Positions 1 through 5,271 of a stretch of DNA of 5,842 nucleotides are shown piece after piece; position 1 is the first letter of the stretch, and every line of letters begins with the position of its first letter. The notes under the pieces are model-generated. The model saw nothing but the letters and a program-made list of their open reading frames with translations. It was not told the origin of the DNA and did not search any database. The translations under genes were made by a program, and so were the position numbers. The DNA comes from Planctomycetota bacterium (GTDB lineage Bacteria; Planctomycetota; UBA1135; JALUZX01): positions 1-5,842 of the forward strand of contig JALUZX010000768.1 of the NCBI GenBank assembly GCA_027011425.1, read 5' to 3'.

Positions 1-37
1 ATCCTGCAGGACCCGCCCAGGGCGGGTCCTGCAGGAT
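1..37. terminator. Perfect 18-bp inverted repeat, possible factor-independent terminator or DNA cruciform
   Basis: Positions 1-18 and 20-37 are exact reverse complements around a single base (A19). As RNA this would fold into a GC-rich hairpin with a small loop. Each arm contains the palindrome CCTGCAGG (3-10 and 28-35). No T-run follows on the plus strand, so it is not a classic intrinsic terminator, and the sequence to the left is not visible. It most plausibly ends an upstream transcript, separating it from the response regulator gene 73 bases away. A dispersed repeat element is the main alternative. The inverted repeat is certain; its role is inferred. Confidence 0.5.
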
Positions 38-109
38 CGTCCCTTCCAGCCGGGGCTTCGCCGTGGAGGTGACCTTCCCAAGGGAAGAGGAGAAGAGAAG
101 GGAAAAAGC

Positions 110-817
110 ATGAAGGGACCGAAGATCCTCGTCGTGGAAGACGACCCGGGGCTCCTCAAGGGGCTGGCCGACAACCTGCGGGCCGAAGGCTTCCTGGTGG
201 AGACCGCCTCCGACGGAGGCCGGGGCAGGGTGCTCTTGCGGAGGGAGGAATACGACCTGGTCATCCTGGACTGGATGCTTCCCGTCCGGAGCGGCCTGGA
301 CCTCCTCCGGGACCTCCGGGCCTCGGGAGACACCACGCCTGTTCTCATGCTCACCGTCCGCAACGAGATCCCCGACAGGGTCCTGGGGCTGGAAGTCGGG
401 GCCGACGACTTTCTGGGCAAGCCCTTCGCCCTCCAGGAACTCCTCTCCCGCGTCCGGGCCCTCTTGCGCCGGAAGGGATGGGGAAAGAAGGAGGAGATCC
501 GCTCCTTCACCTGGGGAGAGATCCATTTCGACCTGGAGGCCTTCAAGGTCCGGAAAGAAGGAAAGGAAGCCTGCCTCTCACCCAGGGAGGTGGAGATCCT
601 GGCCTGCCTCCACCGCCGGACTGGCCGGGTGGTCACGAGAAGCGAGATCCTGGACCAGGTCTGGGGCGTGGGAGTCTACGTGGGACCCAGGACCATCGAC
701 ACCCACGTCCTGAACCTGCGGAAGAAAATCGAATCCCTCGGCGGGGACCCGGGGATCATCGAGACTGTCCACGGTATGGGATACCTCATGAATGATCCGC
801 CTTCCAGCGAGTCTTGA
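110..817 (+). CDS. OmpR/PhoB-family two-component response regulator
   Basis: A 235-residue cytoplasmic regulator of the usual length for the family. The N-terminal receiver domain (about 4-122) has the acidic pair D11/D12 after the ILVVE strand, the phospho-acceptor D54 in the VILDWMLP motif, the switch T82 in MLTVR, and K104-P105 in the GKPF motif. All residues needed for phosphorylation are present. The C-terminal winged-helix DNA-binding domain (about 131-226) has the LSPREVEIL segment, a recognition helix around 194-208 (RTIDTHVLNLRKKIE), and the HGMGYL wing at 221-226. The ATG at 110 follows an AAGGGA ribosome site (98-103) at six bases. No sensor kinase gene is in the window, so the partner lies elsewhere or the regulator is an orphan. 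Its stop codon lies inside the tandem CTTGAC repeats that precede the exported solenoid gene, which suggests that gene as a target and possible self-control. The family call is secure; the signal sensed is unknown. Confidence 0.96.
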   Translation: MKGPKILVVEDDPGLLKGLADNLRAEGFLVETASDGGRGRVLLRREEYDLVILDWMLPVRSGLDLLRDLRASGDTTPVLMLTVRNEIPDRVLGLEVGADDFLGKPFALQELLSRVRALLRRKGWGKKEEIRSFTWGEIHFDLEAFKVRKEGKEACLSPREVEILACLHRRTGRVVTRSEILDQVWGVGVYVGPRTIDTHVLNLRKKIESLGGDPGIIETVHGMGYLMNDPPSSES

Positions 818-856
818 CGAATGCTTGACACAGCCTTGACCGGTCCTGGAACGAAT
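813..856 (+). promoter_or_regulatory. Tandem 11-bp direct repeats, candidate OmpR/PhoB-type operator
   Basis: CTTGAC occurs exactly at 813-818, 824-829 and 835-840, and a degenerate copy (CTGGAA) follows in phase at 846-851. The repeat period is 11 bp, one helical turn. OmpR/PhoB regulators typically bind head-to-tail direct repeats of this period, as in the pho box. The array sits directly between a gene for such a regulator and the next co-oriented gene, and its first unit overlaps the regulator's last codon and stop. The second unit also reads as a perfect -35 hexamer (TTGACA, 825-830), but I see no convincing -10 at normal spacing, as is common for activator-dependent promoters. The repeats are observed; binding by this regulator is inferred. 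Confidence 0.6.
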
Positions 857-870
857 CCGGGCGGGAACCT

Positions 871-936
871 GGTCGAATGAGGAAGTCCGGGAGATTTCCG
901 GAAGGTCCGGAAAACCGGAACTCGAACCATTCGACC
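871..936 (+). promoter_or_regulatory. Leader inverted repeat bordering the ribosome site of the solenoid gene
   Basis: GGTCGAATG (871-879) and CATTCGACC (928-936) form a perfect 9-bp stem. Inside it, TTCCGG (896-901) can pair with CCGGAA (915-920), and CCGGAA occurs three times (898, 907, 915). The right arm ends one base before the AAGGAGG ribosome site at 938. In the mRNA this could form a structured leader affecting translation initiation or stability. A DNA-level protein site is the alternative. Pairing is visible; function is unproven. Confidence 0.35.
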
Positions 937-937
937 C

Positions 938-944
938 AAGGAGG
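938..944 (+). promoter_or_regulatory. Strong Shine-Dalgarno sequence fixing the solenoid gene start
   Basis: AAGGAGG lies four bases before the ATG at 949. The in-frame upstream ATG at 877 has no comparable site, and starting there would place a 24-residue polar stretch ahead of the signal peptide. This is why the start at 949 is chosen. Confidence 0.85.
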
Positions 945-948
945 AACC

Positions 949-3561
949 ATGGGAACCGCAGTGATTCTTTTCGCCCTCGCCCTCCTGGCCCCCCAGGGGG
1001 CCCCGGCCTCCGGGGAATCCCCGGAAGTCGTCTTCCAGAAGGCCAAGGTCCTCTTCCAGGAGCAGGGGAAGCCCGCAGAGGCGATCCTCCTCCTGGCCCG
1101 GAAGGTCCTCAGCCGTCCCGGGATCGACACGGCGGATTTCGAACGGGCCCTGGCCCTGGTCCGCCTCTTCGCCGGAAAGGAGAAGAAGAAGGGGAGCCCT
1201 CTCCAGGAAAGGCCCAAGCTCCTTCCCGACCTGAAGAAACTGATCCAGCGGGAGATCGACGCCTACCTCTCGGGGAAGGTGAAGAAACCCGAACGGATCC
1301 GCTGGTATGGAAAAGCGGCCCTGCCCCTGGTGCTCCAGCGGATGAAAAGGGATTTCTACCTGCCGGGAGTCGTGGAAAAACTGGCGCCCCTGGTCCTCGG
1401 CTCCGGCGACGACCAGGCCTGCCTGGATTTCCTCTCCTGGCTCAAGGAGAAAGGCGACCTCAAACTGATCGACGTCGTAGTGAAAGGAGGAATCTTCTAC
1501 CTCCGGACGGGGAAGAACTCGTGGACCCAGAATCCCGTCGGCCAAAAGACCGCCGCTTTCCTGCACTCCTGGTTCGCCCAGGCCCCCGATCCGGTTGCGG
1601 CCCGTTTGATGAAGGCGATGTACGTAGATCTCGACCCCGAAGAATGGATCCGAACCTTCGACAGAGACCTGGAGCCCTGGGGAGGGCTGGAAAAAAAGAT
1701 CAACAATTTCTGCCGCTTCCAGCCAAAGACTCTCCAGGATCCCAACCCCTTCTTTCAAGCCGCGTTGAAGTATTTCAAGATCCCAAAGGGGAAATTGAAT
1801 TCCTTTATGGCCCCTTCCAAGGTTTATCGCTGGATCCTGGCCCAGAAGGGCGGGTTCGATATCCTGTGCCGGGCAGTCGCGCTTTCGGGCATCCCCGTCT
1901 CCCCGAAAAACCTGGACAGACTCTCTTCCATGCCCACAATCCCGACCCCACAGGAAGCACTGGAATCCCTGAAACCGGTCTGGGCCCGCCGGGAGACCAG
2001 GGAAAACACGGGAAAAATCTTCACCCGCCTTCTCCTTCTCTGGCCGGAAGACCGGATAAAAGAAGCCTTCCAGGCCGTCCCTGTTTCCTGGATCGAGGAC
2101 CAGAACTTCCTCGAAGACCTGAAACCCTTTTTCGGAAAAGGCGGGGAAGGCGCCGCTTTGATCGGGATGGAAGAATTGCTCAGGAGAGAGTTGAATGCGC
2201 CCCGGGAAAAACGCGGGACGATCTTGAAATATCTTCCGCTCTTCCTGTTCTGGAGGAATGGGTTTTTCAAAGAGAGCAGGACCTTGGCCTACCTTCTTCT
2301 TGCCAAGGAGATCAGGGCGGATCCCGGAAACCCAAACTGCTATTCTCCACTCCCCAATATTCTTCGAAAGTATCCGCCTTCCTCGGAGGCCCTGACGGCC
2401 CTGGCCCGGACTTTTTCCGAGACGGCAAGGCTCCTTTCCAGAAAACAGAAGGACGCCTCGAGATCTAGATTCGCCATGGCCAAGGGCGCCCTGGTCCTGG
2501 CGGCGCGAAAGGTCCTCCCCGAAAAAGGCTCCGAAGTGATCCGGAACCTTCTTCCCCTTCCGGGGTTCCTTGTCCCTTTCAAGAACGGCATCCTTCAGGA
2601 AGATTTCTCCTATGGGGCCGACAGCATTGGGGTTGAATCCATATTCTTGTATTCGAAGGCCACGGGAAAACCCCTCCTCGAATTTGAATTTACTATGGAC
2701 CAGAAGAAGACCCTCTTCCAGGCAGCCCTCCGGGAGGGAGAAGCCTCGAGAATGGCCTATCTCTTTTCGGGCCCCTCCAACTTCGAAAGAAGAGGGCTTT
2801 TCCTTCCCTCCTCGGAAAGGGAGGCCTTGGGGCCCCTCCTCCTCCGGGACGCCAAGGCTCTCCTGAAAATCATCCATGGAAGGTTGGAACGGGTGTATTA
2901 CGTCACCTTCCTCCCTTGGGAAACCATTCCCTTTGCCGAGGCCAAGGAAAGGATCTTGAAGTTGATCACGGCCCTCCAGGAGAGTCCCTGGGATCCATTC
3001 GGCCATGCCCGAGAAATGCTCTTCCTCCCCCTCCTTCGCATCACCCCGGACCTGAAGAAGCTGATCTCGGAACTCCCCGCCTTGCCCGTCCAGGTCGAGC
3101 CCTCCTGGCTCTTCAACTCCACCGGCGGGGTCCGCTGGAACGAGGAGTCCTTCTACTCCGCCCTTTCCTGGCTGGAAAAGGCCGACCCCTCCTGGCCGGA
3201 CCACCTTGACCTCACCTCGTATTTCGCCCGCTTCCCCTCCCCCAGGGGCAAGCCCTACCTGGCCAGGATGCTCCTTTCCAAGAACGGGAAGATCCGGGCC
3301 GGCGCCCGGCAGGTCCTGGACGACTGGGCCCGCCTGGAGGGGGTGAAGAAGGAAGCAGAGGCCCGGACCTTGAAAGCGAAGCTCCTGGAGCGGGTCGGGC
3401 CGGACAAGCCCCTTCCCGTCCGGATCGCCGCCCTCCAGGGCCTCTTCGATCTCGGCGAGAAACGGGCCTGGCTCCTCCTCACCGACTGGCTCGAAAGCAA
3501 GGATCCCAAGCTCCGGGCCGCCGCGGAAAAACTCTCCAACCGCGTCCAGCTCCGCCGCTGA
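949..3561 (+). CDS. Exported alpha-solenoid protein with C-terminal HEAT-like repeats, function unknown
   Basis: A protein of 870 residues that I cannot assign to a named family. Residues 1-20 form a hydrophobic signal-like segment ending in an A-P-A cleavage motif. There is no lipobox cysteine, so a periplasmic or extracellular location is inferred. The n-region has no Lys or Arg, which is atypical. Residues 25-75 look like paired TPR-type helices, a Lys-rich linker follows (about 77-90), and 118-150 resemble a HEAT-like helix pair. About 550-625 looks more strand-rich. The C-terminus (about 768-866) has amphipathic repeats with HEAT signatures such as PVRIAALQGLFDLG and DPKLRAAAEKL. No catalytic motif is recognisable, and HEAT and TPR solenoids usually act as protein-binding scaffolds. 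It follows the response regulator by 131 bases holding the CTTGAC array, so it is a likely regulated target. The middle of the gene (roughly 1690-2700) is visibly less GC-rich than its ends. The reading frame is secure; the role is open. Confidence 0.88.
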   Translation: MGTAVILFALALLAPQGAPASGESPEVVFQKAKVLFQEQGKPAEAILLLARKVLSRPGIDTADFERALALVRLFAGKEKKKGSPLQERPKLLPDLKKLIQREIDAYLSGKVKKPERIRWYGKAALPLVLQRMKRDFYLPGVVEKLAPLVLGSGDDQACLDFLSWLKEKGDLKLIDVVVKGGIFYLRTGKNSWTQNPVGQKTAAFLHSWFAQAPDPVAARLMKAMYVDLDPEEWIRTFDRDLEPWGGLEKKINNFCRFQPKTLQDPNPFFQAALKYFKIPKGKLNSFMAPSKVYRWILAQKGGFDILCRAVALSGIPVSPKNLDRLSSMPTIPTPQEALESLKPVWARRETRENTGKIFTRLLLLWPEDRIKEAFQAVPVSWIEDQNFLEDLKPFFGKGGEGAALIGMEELLRRELNAPREKRGTILKYLPLFLFWRNGFFKESRTLAYLLLAKEIRADPGNPNCYSPLPNILRKYPPSSEALTALARTFSETARLLSRKQKDASRSRFAMAKGALVLAARKVLPEKGSEVIRNLLPLPGFLVPFKNGILQEDFSYGADSIGVESIFLYSKATGKPLLEFEFTMDQKKTLFQAALREGEASRMAYLFSGPSNFERRGLFLPSSEREALGPLLLRDAKALLKIIHGRLERVYYVTFLPWETIPFAEAKERILKLITALQESPWDPFGHAREMLFLPLLRITPDLKKLISELPALPVQVEPSWLFNSTGGVRWNEESFYSALSWLEKADPSWPDHLDLTSYFARFPSPRGKPYLARMLLSKNGKIRAGARQVLDDWARLEGVKKEAEARTLKAKLLERVGPDKPLPVRIAALQGLFDLGEKRAWLLLTDWLESKDPKLRAAAEKLSNRVQLRR

Positions 3562-3568
3562 CCTTCCT

Positions 3569-3604
3569 CCCCCCGCCCCGGCCGGATCACCCAGGGGCGG
3601 GGGG
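3569..3604. terminator. GC-only hairpin between convergent genes, possible bidirectional terminator
   Basis: CCCCCCGCCCC (3569-3579) and GGGGCGGGGGG (3594-3604) form a perfect 11-bp stem with a 14-base loop. It starts eight bases after the solenoid gene stop. The stop codon of the minus-strand remnant lies in the loop, and its right arm encodes the remnant's last residues. No U-tract follows on either strand, so the stem could slow polymerase or block exonucleases rather than act as a textbook terminator. Confidence 0.5.
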
Positions 3605-3919
3605 TCCCTGCTTCTCCCGCCAGGGGCGGAGGATGCGGGCGAAGCGCTCCAGGTCGCGGTAGTCGTGTTTCCAGGTGGTGTACATGACGCCGATCACGCC
3701 CTGGACTTTCGCGGCGTCCCGGAGCCACTCCACGATCCGGGCCGGGTCTCCGTCGTAATACCCGGCCAGGATCTGGCGGTGCCCCCTTCCGGCGAAGAAT
3801 TTGAGCGAGTCCAGCCGCCCCGGCTGGTGGCGGTGCCCGTTCACATCGATCACCGAATTAGGAAAAAGCGAGGCCACGCACTCCAGGCCCGACGCCCGGC
3901 CCCGGCGCGGGTTTTTCAC
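3587..3919 (-). pseudogene. C-terminal remnant of a glycosidase-like (TIM-barrel type) protein
   Basis: An open frame of 110 codons whose residues 23-97 (nucleotides about 3853-3629) resemble the C-terminal end of a glycosidase-like family I associate with planctomycetes. The pattern includes VIDVNGH, DSLKFFAGRGHRQ, LAGYYDGDP and GVMYTTWKHDYRDLERFA. Intact relatives should be several hundred residues long, and the catalytic part is missing. Upstream coding is replaced by the end of the neighbouring secreted-protein gene. The frame's GTG (3919-3917) directly follows that gene's TGA (3922-3920), in the same frame. No Shine-Dalgarno sequence precedes the GTG, so independent translation is unlikely. 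Residues 1-20 look unrelated to the conserved part, placing the junction near 3860-3919. The family similarity is from memory. A genuine small protein translated by coupling or stop readthrough is possible but less likely. Confidence 0.55.
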
Positions 3920-5008
3920 TCAGTTGAAGACACCGGTGAACTGGATCACAAGGCCCGTGGGCCGGGAACCGTCCATGTATCCCGTGGGTTTTTTTGCATC
4001 GTAGTTCCCCAGAAGCTGAACGGGAGGCGCCTGGAGGCCCAGGTTCATCTCCACGCCGCCCGAAAAAACGAGCCCCAGGGCGTTGCTCGCCTTGTCGGCG
4101 AAAAAGACCTGGCCGAAGAATTTCGCCCCGGCGAACCAGGAATCCGAGGGAAGGGGGAGGGAGAGGCTTCCGCCGAAGCTTCCGCCCGCCTGGGAGAGAG
4201 GCAAGGAGAAGAGAAAGGTCGGCCTGGCGTAGAGGAAATTCCCGGGAGCGCCCAGGGGGCCCAGGTCGAAGGGAAGGGAGACGCTCCCGAAGGCCGTGCG
4301 GGACGTGCCCACGATGGCCACGGCCGTATAGGCCTTCTTCAGGCCCGAGGCGGCCAGGGAGAGGGTTCCGCCGGGGTAGAGAAGGGAAGGCGAAGGGCAG
4401 GTGACCGAGTAGGCGTCCTTGCCGGCGAAGACGCCCCCCGTGCCGTAATGGGACGCCCTTCCTCCCATGGACCTGGAGCCGTGGGCGTCCATGAAGTACT
4501 CGCTCTTTCCGGGGGGACCGGGAATCTCCCACTCCAGGAGAAGGTTTCCCTTGGAACGGGTATAGATGAAGGGGACCTTCCAGGCCCACTTGACCGAGAA
4601 AGTTCCCGGGTTGGAGGGCGGCAAGGGCGGAAGGTGGAAACTCGCCGCCGGGTAGACCACCGTCATGGTCCCCGTCCTGTTCGAGGCGAAGGCCGCGGAC
4701 ATGGTGGAGGGTGTCACCTTGGTGTGTCCCAGGCTGAGCTTGAGGGAGGGGACCACCCGGGCCTTGTAGGTGTTGGCGCCCCGGCCGTCGCGGCGAAGGG
4801 CCAGGCCCATGAGAACGGCCGTCCGGGAGCAGAGGGCCGCCCCGTCCACGACCTGCTGGGTCCTGCCCGCGGTGTATCCGAAAGGATAGGCGCTTCCCCT
4901 GTTCCCGTCGGTCTTCTCCAGGTTCCAGGGAACCACCCGGGTCTGCTGGGCCTGGACCGCCCCGGCGGAAAGGAAAAGAAGGAAGAGCAACGGAAGGGAA
5001 CGAACCAT
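3920..5008 (-). CDS. Secreted two-domain beta-rich protein, planctomycete type
   Basis: A 362-residue exported protein of unknown function. The signal peptide is clear: Arg near the start, a Leu/Phe-rich core (PLLFLLFL) and a VQA cleavage motif before QQ, at about residue 20. The N-terminal part (about 22-165) follows a beta-rich pattern seen in many secreted planctomycete proteins: N-x-x-S-x-x-PF near the start, QQV, a LxLRRDGRGAN segment, and PFIYTRSKGNLLLEWEI. The C-terminal domain (about 205-325) has PGGTLSLAASG, VGTSRTAFGSVSLPFDLGPLGAPG, SLPLPSD and GAKFFGQVFFADKASNALGLVFSGG. That pattern is a common C-terminal beta-domain of the same secretomes, and a related copy ends the next gene upstream. 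No catalytic residues are recognisable, so surface adhesion or carbohydrate contact is only a guess. The start at 5008 is preferred over the ATG six bases upstream because of ribosome-site spacing. The remnant at 3587-3919 follows its TGA with no gap. Confidence 0.87.
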   Translation of the reverse strand: MVRSLPLLFLLFLSAGAVQAQQTRVVPWNLEKTDGNRGSAYPFGYTAGRTQQVVDGAALCSRTAVLMGLALRRDGRGANTYKARVVPSLKLSLGHTKVTPSTMSAAFASNRTGTMTVVYPAASFHLPPLPPSNPGTFSVKWAWKVPFIYTRSKGNLLLEWEIPGPPGKSEYFMDAHGSRSMGGRASHYGTGGVFAGKDAYSVTCPSPSLLYPGGTLSLAASGLKKAYTAVAIVGTSRTAFGSVSLPFDLGPLGAPGNFLYARPTFLFSLPLSQAGGSFGGSLSLPLPSDSWFAGAKFFGQVFFADKASNALGLVFSGGVEMNLGLQAPPVQLLGNYDAKKPTGYMDGSRPTGLVIQFTGVFN

Positions 5009-5014
5009 GACCAT

Positions 5015-5020
5015 CTCCTT
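5015..5020 (-). promoter_or_regulatory. Shine-Dalgarno sequence deciding the start of the secreted two-domain protein
   Basis: On the minus strand AAGGAG (5020-5015) directly touches the first ATG (5014-5012), leaving no spacer. It stands six bases before the second in-frame ATG (5008-5006). The second spacing is near optimal, so the protein probably begins MVRSLP and is two residues shorter than the longest frame. Confidence 0.75.
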
Positions 5021-5042
5021 GGAAAAACCTTGAATCTTCTCT

Positions 5043-5078
5043 TCCAGGGGGTGAGGGCGGGGGCGGATTCACCCTGGA
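5043..5078. repeat. Imperfect inverted repeat upstream of the secreted-protein gene
   Basis: TCCAGGG (5043-5049) and CCCTGGA (5072-5078) pair perfectly. TGA (5052-5054) and TCA (5069-5071) extend the stem past a two-base bulge. It lies 35-70 bases upstream of the minus-strand start at 5008, in the leader or promoter zone. It could be a leader hairpin or operator. No convincing promoter hexamers were found around it. Confidence 0.3.
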
Positions 5079-5116
5079 TCCTACCAGGAAAAGCCGTTCC
5101 CCGCACACACCGATCC

Positions 5117-5145
5117 TCCCCGGCCTGCTTTGCCAGGCCCGGGGA
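5117..5145. terminator. Bulged GC-rich hairpin in the minus-strand intergenic gap
   Basis: TCCCCGGCCTG (5117-5127) pairs with CAGGCCCGGGGA (5134-5145) with one bulged C and a six-base loop. It lies about 125 bases beyond the stop of the upstream minus-strand gene and about 110 bases before the next start. It could end the upstream transcript or structure the leader. There is no U-tract on the minus strand. Confidence 0.3.
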
Positions 5146-5247
5146 ACCATGCCCCACGCCATGATCCTGGTCCTGGTGCACAGGGTAGCCGCCGCCCGCC
5201 CGCGCGCATCCGCTGGCGCGCCCTGGAGGAAACAGGGGGCCTGCCTG

Positions 5248-5271
5248 GAACCGGGACCTGCCCCCCGGTTC
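5248..5271 (-). terminator. Hairpin overlapping the stop codon of the partial secreted-protein gene
   Basis: GAACCGGG (5248-5255) and CCCGGTTC (5264-5271) form a perfect 8-bp stem with an 8-base loop. The stem includes two bases of the minus-strand TGA (5272-5270). Its placement right at the gene end suits a transcript-end structure, but no U-tract follows on the minus strand. Confidence 0.35.

Noticed and set aside
74..87. Short inverted repeat CTTCCC/GGGAAG before the response regulator
   Set aside because: A six-base stem with a two-base loop in a purine-rich leader is easily expected by chance and does not cover the likely ribosome site at 98-103.
825..830. TTGACA as a constitutive sigma-70 -35 element
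   Set aside because: No credible -10 hexamer occurs at 16-18 bases. The match is better explained as one unit of the 11-bp repeat array.
877..948. The upstream ATG at 877 as the start of the solenoid protein
   Set aside because: It lacks a ribosome site and lies within the left arm of the leader inverted repeat. The ATG at 949 follows AAGGAGG and begins a hydrophobic signal segment.
2457..2479. A cluster of XhoI, BglII, XbaI and NcoI-like six-base palindromes resembling a cloning linker
   Set aside because: The frame continues through it unchanged and codes for a plausible helical stretch on both sides, with no vector-like sequence nearby. Chance is the simpler explanation.
676..3204. An 842-codon open frame on the minus strand opposite the solenoid gene
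   Set aside because: It is antisense to a gene with a strong ribosome site, a signal peptide and repeat structure. Its translation is Gly/Pro/Arg-rich with no recognisable domain, as expected from the biased codon use of GC-rich DNA.
3665..5164. A 499-codon plus-strand open frame over the secreted-protein gene
   Set aside because: The product is low in hydrophobic periodicity and rich in Gly, Arg and Glu. It has no domain signature and runs antisense to a gene with a signal peptide and recognisable domains.
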